From Pseudoclavibacter sp. AY1H1 (GTDB taxonomy: Bacteria; Actinomycetota; Actinomycetes; Actinomycetales; Microbacteriaceae): DNA of 64,000 bases. The stretch spans positions 124,001 through 188,000 of the forward strand of contig NZ_PSXX01000002.1 in the NCBI RefSeq assembly GCF_002931055.1, given 5' to 3'. The notes beneath the pieces are model-generated. The model made no database searches. It was given only the letters and a program-made list of their open reading frames with translations, and was not told where the DNA came from. Position 1 is the stretch's first letter. Every line of letters starts with the position of its first letter. Of this stretch, positions 57,889 through 64,000 are shown piece by piece. The position numbers were made by a program, and so were the translations under genes.

Positions 57889-58587
57889 ATGACTGATGGC
57901 CCCAAGATTCTCGTTGTTGACGACGAGCCAAACATCCGCGAACTCCTGTCGACCAGCCTGCGCTTCGCAGGGTTCATGGTGCGTGCCGTCGGCAACGGCG
58001 CCGCCGCGATCTCCGCTGTCATCGAGGAGGAGCCCGACCTCATCGTCCTGGACGTCATGCTCCCCGACATGAACGGCTTCGGCGTCACGAAGCGCCTGCG
58101 CGCGTCTGGCTACACGAGCCCCATCCTGTTCCTGACCGCCAAGGACGACACCGACGACAAGATCGAGGGCCTCAACGCGGGTGGCGACGACTACGTCACC
58201 AAGCCGTTCAGCCTCGACGAGATCGTCGCCCGCATCAAGGCCATCCTCCGCCGCACCATGCAGGCCGAGGAAGAGGCGGTCATCCGCACTGGCGAGCTCA
58301 CGATGGACCAGGACACCCACGAGGTGTTCATCGGCGACGAGCCGATCGAGCTCTCCCCCACCGAGTTCAAGCTCCTTCGCTACCTCATGCTCAACCCGAA
58401 CCGCGTGCTCTCGAAGGCGCAGATCCTCGACCACGTCTGGGAGTACGACTTCAACGGTGACGCCGGCATCGTCGAGTCCTATATCTCCTACCTGCGCCGC
58501 AAGCTCGACCAGTTCACCGAGGAGCCGCTCATCCAGACCAAGCGCGGCTTCGGCTACATGCTGAAGGTCTCCGGGGCCAAGGCATAG
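57889..58587 (+). CDS. PhoP-like OmpR-family response regulator
   Basis: 232 aa. Receiver domain with Asp11-Asp12, phosphoacceptor Asp55 (LIVLDVMLPD), a Thr in LTAKDD and Lys in VTKPFSLDE. C-terminal winged helix ELSPTEFKLLRYLMLNPNRVLSKAQILDHVWEYDF, then GIVESYISYLRRKLD and GFGYML. The GGDDYVTKPFSL and WEYDFNGDAG stretches closely follow mycobacterial PhoP by memory. It controls unknown genes together with the sensor kinase encoded 38 bases downstream. Confidence 0.9.
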   Translation: MTDGPKILVVDDEPNIRELLSTSLRFAGFMVRAVGNGAAAISAVIEEEPDLIVLDVMLPDMNGFGVTKRLRASGYTSPILFLTAKDDTDDKIEGLNAGGDDYVTKPFSLDEIVARIKAILRRTMQAEEEAVIRTGELTMDQDTHEVFIGDEPIELSPTEFKLLRYLMLNPNRVLSKAQILDHVWEYDFNGDAGIVESYISYLRRKLDQFTEEPLIQTKRGFGYMLKVSGAKA

Positions 58588-58625
58588 CAGAGGTGACCAA
58601 GCCCGACCACGAGGGGAAGTAGGCG

Positions 58626-60362
58626 GTGCCGTTCAAGGCATGGCGCTGGGATCGGCTCTCACTCCGCAACAAGCTGACGATCGTCAACATCACGCTGCTG
58701 ACGTTCGGTATCGTCGTCGCCGGAATCGGCACGACGCTGCTGCTGCGGCCGACGCTCGTCTCGCAGACCGACTCACAGCTGAGCGTGTACGCGAGTGACC
58801 CCACCCAGTTCCTCGCCGCCGACCCCTCGTCGAGGCTCATCACCTACGACGCCATCCGCATCGCCCCGTCCACGATCTACGTGGCCGTCCTCGATGCTGA
58901 CGGCCAGGTCGTCGTCGACAACTGGGGACAGTGGCAGCGGCCGCAGGCGATCGCGCCCGAGGTGCCAGCAGACGCCGCGGTCCGCGGCAGCCAGAGCCTC
59001 TTCGACATGGAGGACCCGCTCGGGGCGACCTGGCGGACCATCACCGTGCCGGAGGGAGAGTACGCCGCCGATCAGGTGCGCGGCACGCTGCTCATCGCGG
59101 CCCCGCTGACGAGCGTCAACGCGACGATGGTGAACTTCCTGGCCATCTTCTTCGGCTTCGGGCTGACGGTCGTGATCTTCGGCGCGGCCCTCACGAGAGT
59201 CCTCGTCTCCGCGACGCTGCTCCCCCTGAGGCAGGTCGAGGCCACGGCCATGCAGTTCGCCTCTGGCGACTACTCCCAGCGCCTGCCCGCCGGCACCCCG
59301 AACACCGAGGTGGGGCGCCTCTCCCGGTCGCTCAACACCATGCTCGTCCGCATCGATCACGCCTTCGACGAGCGGACGCGCACCATCGCGCAGATGCGTC
59401 GTTTCGTCGGCGACGCCAGCCACGAGCTGCGCACGCCGCTCGTCACGGTCCGCGGCTACGCCGAGCTCTACCGCATGGGTGCCCTCAACGACCCCGAGAA
59501 GGTCGGCCAGGCGATGGAGCGGATCGAGAAGGAGGCGCTCCGCATGGGGGGCCTCGTCGAGGACCTCCTGCAGCTCGCTCGACTCGACGAGACGCGCGAG
59601 CTCGTCAAGGACGTCATCGACCTCGAGCCGATTGCTGAGGACGCGGCGATGGATGCGCACGCGACCGCCAAGGATCGCGTCGTGCGGGCTCTCCCCGTGA
59701 ACATCATCCAGGAGACCCGCGACGAGGCGGAGCCCCACGGGTCCGAGACGACCGGCGAGCTGCCTGCCGCCGTCGAGGCGGACATCGTCCCGGCCGACGA
59801 GTCGGCCAGCGCTCCGGAAGGTGCGGCCGCGAAGCGCGCGCTGTGGCGACGGCGTTCGCTGCCGCGCCCGGCGCTGCGAGGCTTCCCCATCAGGCGCAAG
59901 GGGGCCGAGCCGAGTGGGATCGAGGCCGCCGACTCCGACGAGGACCTCGGAGATGTGCCCGCCATGGTGCACGCGAACGAGGACAAGGTCAGGCAGGCGA
60001 TCTCGAACCTGCTCGGCAACGCCATGCGGTACACGCCGGAGGGGTCGCCCCTCGAGGTGGGCGTGACGGTGGATCTGCAGAACCAGCTCGCCATCGTCGA
60101 CATCATCGACCACGGTGAGGGCATCCCCCCGCAGATCAGGCAGAAGATCTTCGAGCGGTTCTGGCGCGCAGACACCTCCCGCGCACGCGAGACCGGCGGT
60201 TCCGGGCTCGGCCTCTCGATCGTCTCGGCGATCATGAAGGCGCACGATGGCGAGGTCGACGTGCTCGAGACCCCCGGCGGCGGGGCGACGTTCCGCCTCA
60301 AGTTCCCGCTGCTCATGTCCGCGCCTGTGGACAGCGCTCTCTCCACAGCCCCGAACAGCTGA
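58626..60362 (+). CDS. Sensor histidine kinase partner
   Basis: 578 aa with GTG start and GGGGAAG upstream. TM1 at about 17-40, an extracytoplasmic sensor (41-166), TM2 at 168-192, a HAMP linker, HisKA with His266 (DASHELRTPLV), and an HATPase with N-box NLLGNAMRY (461-469), G1 DHGEGIP and G2 GGSGLGLSIV. Between HisKA and HATPase lies an insertion of about 80 residues (363-445), acidic then basic, absent from most kinases. Encoded with the PhoP-like regulator. Confidence 0.9.
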   Translation: MPFKAWRWDRLSLRNKLTIVNITLLTFGIVVAGIGTTLLLRPTLVSQTDSQLSVYASDPTQFLAADPSSRLITYDAIRIAPSTIYVAVLDADGQVVVDNWGQWQRPQAIAPEVPADAAVRGSQSLFDMEDPLGATWRTITVPEGEYAADQVRGTLLIAAPLTSVNATMVNFLAIFFGFGLTVVIFGAALTRVLVSATLLPLRQVEATAMQFASGDYSQRLPAGTPNTEVGRLSRSLNTMLVRIDHAFDERTRTIAQMRRFVGDASHELRTPLVTVRGYAELYRMGALNDPEKVGQAMERIEKEALRMGGLVEDLLQLARLDETRELVKDVIDLEPIAEDAAMDAHATAKDRVVRALPVNIIQETRDEAEPHGSETTGELPAAVEADIVPADESASAPEGAAAKRALWRRRSLPRPALRGFPIRRKGAEPSGIEAADSDEDLGDVPAMVHANEDKVRQAISNLLGNAMRYTPEGSPLEVGVTVDLQNQLAIVDIIDHGEGIPPQIRQKIFERFWRADTSRARETGGSGLGLSIVSAIMKAHDGEVDVLETPGGGATFRLKFPLLMSAPVDSALSTAPNS

Positions 60363-60446
60363 TCCCCGCTCCCCCGCAGCTGCTCCTAGCCTTCTCGCGA
60401 GTTGCCGCCGGAACCACCCGGCGGCCGAAGAAGGGGGAACATTCAT

Positions 60447-60737
60447 ATGGCCGTCTACATGGTCGACAGCGAGCAGCTGCAGCTCGCCGTCACGAACACG
60501 CAGTCGTCGATCGGGCGAGTGCAGGCAGAGGTCGCCGCACTGCTCGGCAACCTGACCGCACTCGAGGGGTCGTGGAGCGGGGAGGCGGCGGCAGCCTTCC
60601 AGGGCCTGGTGCAGCAGTGGCGCTCGACCCAGGCTCAGGTGGAGTCGAGCATCTCCGCCATCAATAGCGCTCTGGGCAGCGCGAGCGCCAGCTACGGCAC
60701 CGTGGAAGGCGACGTTCGGCGGCTCTTCAGCGTCTGA
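60447..60737 (+). CDS. WXG100-family secreted-type protein
   Basis: 96 aa from ATG 60447 with AAGGGGG upstream. Two helices joined by GSWSGEAAAAF, which contains the W-x-G turn, with a helical C-terminal half. Length and motif fit EsxA/EsxB-like substrates of type VII secretion. No EccC or partner WXG gene is adjacent, so it is an orphan, possibly a homodimer. Confidence 0.8.
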   Translation: MAVYMVDSEQLQLAVTNTQSSIGRVQAEVAALLGNLTALEGSWSGEAAAAFQGLVQQWRSTQAQVESSISAINSALGSASASYGTVEGDVRRLFSV

Positions 60738-60813
60738 CCGGCTCTGCACTCGGCGGCTTGGCTCGGCCGGAGCCTCGACCCATCGCGTCGAGCCGCGAGG
60801 CGGGAACGACGAA

Positions 60814-60841
60814 GCGGGCGGCTCCGTGAGGAGCCGCCCGC
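60814..60841. terminator. Bidirectional hairpin between WXG100 and groEL
   Basis: Perfect 12-bp stem GCGGGCGGCTCC / GGAGCCGCCCGC with loop GTGA, between convergent genes. Confidence 0.75.
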
Positions 60842-60862
60842 CTGTTGTCGTGCGCGTGGTGC

Positions 60863-62695
<1,833 letters not shown>

Positions 62696-62911
62696 TCAGA
62701 GTGCGCGGACGGACTCCGCCTGGGGGCCCTTGTCGCCGGCCCCGATCTCGAATTCGACCTTCTGTCCCTCTTCGAGAACGCGGTAGCCCTGCATCTCGAT
62801 GGCCTTGTAGTGCACGAACACATCCTGTGCAGCAGCGCCGTCGAGCGCATCCACAGTGATGAAGCCGTAGCCCTTGTCAGCGTTGAACCACTTCACGGTT
62901 CCGTTCGCCAT
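62696..62911 (-). CDS. cspA: Major cold-shock protein (CspA-like)
   Basis: 71 aa from ATG 62911-62909, which has GGAG 6 bases upstream; an ATG four codons earlier lacks a site. [18 protein letters not shown] (RNP1) and [27 protein letters not shown] (RNP2 region). RNA chaperone, usually highly expressed and cold-induced. Monocistronic with its own terminator. Confidence 0.92.
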   Translation of the reverse strand: MANGTVKWFNADKGYGFITVDALDGAAAQDVFVHYKAIEMQGYRVLEEGQKVEFEIGAGDKGPQAESVRAL

Positions 62912-63131
62912 GTTTGTCTCCATTGCTCAGTAGTACTCGCCAGCGCCAGCCGGCGGAGCCCTGCATGCGTGCGAGGGGGACGAACGATGGTGCCCAGGAC
63001 TCGAGCAAGATACTAGGTCGCGACCTGTTGAGCGTGGAAGCCGAAAACCGCGATCACGTCACCTGGCGACGTTTTGTCTCCAGATGTTCACATTCGTGGA
63101 ACACAAGGCGCGCATTCCCCGGTGAACCCCC

Positions 63132-63145
63132 GGGGCTTTCGCCCC
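63132..63145 (-). terminator. Hairpin at the LytR_C gene stop
   Basis: GGGGC-GAAA-GCCCC on minus, touching the stop codon at 63145. Short; a terminator role is tentative. The bases between it and cspA (62912-63131) hold no gene I can support. Confidence 0.4.
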
Positions 63146-63696
63146 TATCCGGCGAGGTCGAGGCCGACGATGACGACGATCGTCCCAGCGGCAGCGACGT
63201 TCGGATCCAGCACCGCGGTGCCCCCGCCGAGCGACTGCACGAGCGCCAGGGCAGCAGCCTCCTGAGCGGGGTCGTTGTAGGAGACGGTGGTCGTCGCGTA
63301 GTCGGAGGTCGGTGCATCCGCCGTCTCCGTCACGTTCCAGCCGGCGTCAGCGAGCTCGGTGGTCGTTCCGCCGGCGACGCCAGCCAGCTCGGTGCCGTTG
63401 AGCACGCGGACGGCGACGTTCGGGTCGAGCTGCGGCACGACCTCGGCAGGCGCCTCCTCGACAGGGGCGGCCTCGGCCGGCGTCTCGCTGGTCTCGGGCT
63501 CGGCGGACGGGCTGAACGAGACGGCGCCGTTGATGATCTGCATGGCAACCGCCGCGACGGCGACGATGACGACGACGGCCAGCAGGCCCCAGAGCCACGA
63601 GGCGAGCTTGGCGAGACGGGTTCGGGGCGCGCGATGCGCGCCGCGCCTGTCGAGGCCGGGTGGGATGTCGTCGAAGCGATCCTTGGGGTAGTCCAC
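63145..63696 (-). CDS. LytR C-terminal-domain membrane protein
   Basis: 183 aa from GTG 63696-63694 (VDYPKDRFDDIPPGLDRRGAHRA), where the family's usual N-terminus begins; the ribosome-binding site is weak. One membrane helix (about 34-55, LWGLLAVVVIVAVAAVAM), a Pro/Glu linker and the LytR_C domain (100-183: VAVRVLNGTELAGVAGGTTTELADAGWNV). The domain occurs in envelope proteins and its ligand is unknown. It lies 4 bases after the DUF3263 stop. Confidence 0.8.
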   Translation of the reverse strand: MDYPKDRFDDIPPGLDRRGAHRAPRTRLAKLASWLWGLLAVVVIVAVAAVAMQIINGAVSFSPSAEPETSETPAEAAPVEEAPAEVVPQLDPNVAVRVLNGTELAGVAGGTTTELADAGWNVTETADAPTSDYATTTVSYNDPAQEAAALALVQSLGGGTAVLDPNVAAAGTIVVIVGLDLAG

Positions 63697-63700
63697 GTTT

Positions 63701-63994
63701 TTACCGAATCCGTCCTGAGGTGGGAGAGGCGCTGGACATGCGCTGCTCGCGCCGCAGCTGGCGCTCATCCGCCCGCCGCTCGCGCGCACGCCGTAGGCGG
63801 CCGACGAGCATCGGCTGGTGAGCGAGCGCAGCTGGTGTCTCGATGAGCGTAGCGAGATTTCGGTAGTACTGCGTCGTCGACCAGCCGAAGCGATCCCTGA
63901 TCGCTGCCGTCTTCGCTGCGTTCTGCCGCGGATTCAGGTCTTCGAAATCCAGCAGGGCGCGCTCGAGGTCGCTGAGCTCCACGTCCCGTTCCAT
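63701..63994 (-). CDS. DUF3263-family protein
   Basis: 97 aa from ATG 63994. LSDLERALLDFEDLNPRQNAAKTAAIRDRFGWSTTQYYRNLATLIETPAALAHQPMLVGRL is the DUF3263 pattern, resembling a small helix-turn-helix; the tail is basic. It is paired with a LytR_C gene, the standard actinobacterial arrangement. The promoter lies beyond the window edge. Confidence 0.85.
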   Translation of the reverse strand: MERDVELSDLERALLDFEDLNPRQNAAKTAAIRDRFGWSTTQYYRNLATLIETPAALAHQPMLVGRLRRARERRADERQLRREQRMSSASPTSGRIR

Positions 63995-64000
63995 GCAGGA

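Noticed and set aside
57889-60362. MtrA-MtrB two-component system
   Set aside because: The LpqB lipoprotein gene that normally follows mtrB is missing, and the regulator reads closer to PhoP; MtrAB is probably elsewhere in the genome.

Overview
The window looks like a chromosomal segment of a high-GC Gram-positive actinobacterium, most likely a member of the Microbacteriaceae (Micrococcales). This is an inference from protein types: prokaryotic XPB helicase, DUF3027 and DUF3263 proteins, a LytR C-terminal-domain protein, AztABCD zinc uptake genes, HrcA/CIRCE-type groEL control, a WXG100 protein and frequent leaderless promoters. No rRNA or complete tRNA gene is present.

Positions 1-12,473 are the right arm of an integrated element (prophage or ICE-like). 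At its edge lie a CI/ImmR-like regulator, an ImmA/IrrE metalloprotease and a tyrosine integrase, all on +. They end in a tRNA-3'-end-like attR. Divergent from them is one long leftward early operon of about 25 small, overlapping genes. It encodes a Cro-like protein, an excisionase-like protein, RusA, a PD-(D/E)XK exonuclease, a RecT-like annealing protein, HNH proteins, a winged-helix replication protein and a DnaB-N/RecA-type ATPase. The operon runs off the left end.

The host chromosome resumes at about 12.5 kb. 12.5-25 kb: DinB-like protein, SDR, MFS exporter, and an RpiR regulator divergent from a TctBAC tripartite tricarboxylate transporter with an RraA-like protein; then a quinone oxidoreductase, MmcQ/YjbR, a coiled-coil protein and an Eis-type acetyltransferase. 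25-33.6 kb: ArsR plus MFS pair, then an iron/siderophore-type ABC transporter flanked by a flavoprotein and a CMD-AhpD fusion protein. 33.8-40.3 kb: a long palindrome, DoxX and HdeD membrane proteins, and an AztABCD-type zinc system with a Zur-like box and two AztD-like chaperones. 40.4-44.1 kb: AIM24, a HerA-like ATPase, an SRPBCC protein and an HNH protein. 44.4-48.3 kb: three tandem NlpC/P60 wall-hydrolase paralogues, each preceded by a helically phased array of GTnAC repeats. 48.4-57.8 kb: DtxR-family regulator, serC, DUF3027 and cold-shock proteins, a helicase-associated protein and XPB, a MerR module and a methyltransferase. 57.9-64 kb: a PhoP-like two-component system, an orphan WXG100 protein, groEL with twin CIRCE sites, cspA, and the LytR_C and DUF3263 genes.

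Themes: many host genes have a -10 hexamer ending exactly 6 nt before the start codon, so they are probably leaderless. Metal and wall functions recur (Zur-box zinc uptake, DtxR and ArsR regulators, wall hydrolases). The most attractive unexplained structure is the set of 11-bp-phased arrays in front of the NlpC/P60 genes. They match the binding mode of OmpR-family regulators such as MtrA or PhoP, and a PhoP-like regulator is encoded about 10-13 kb away.
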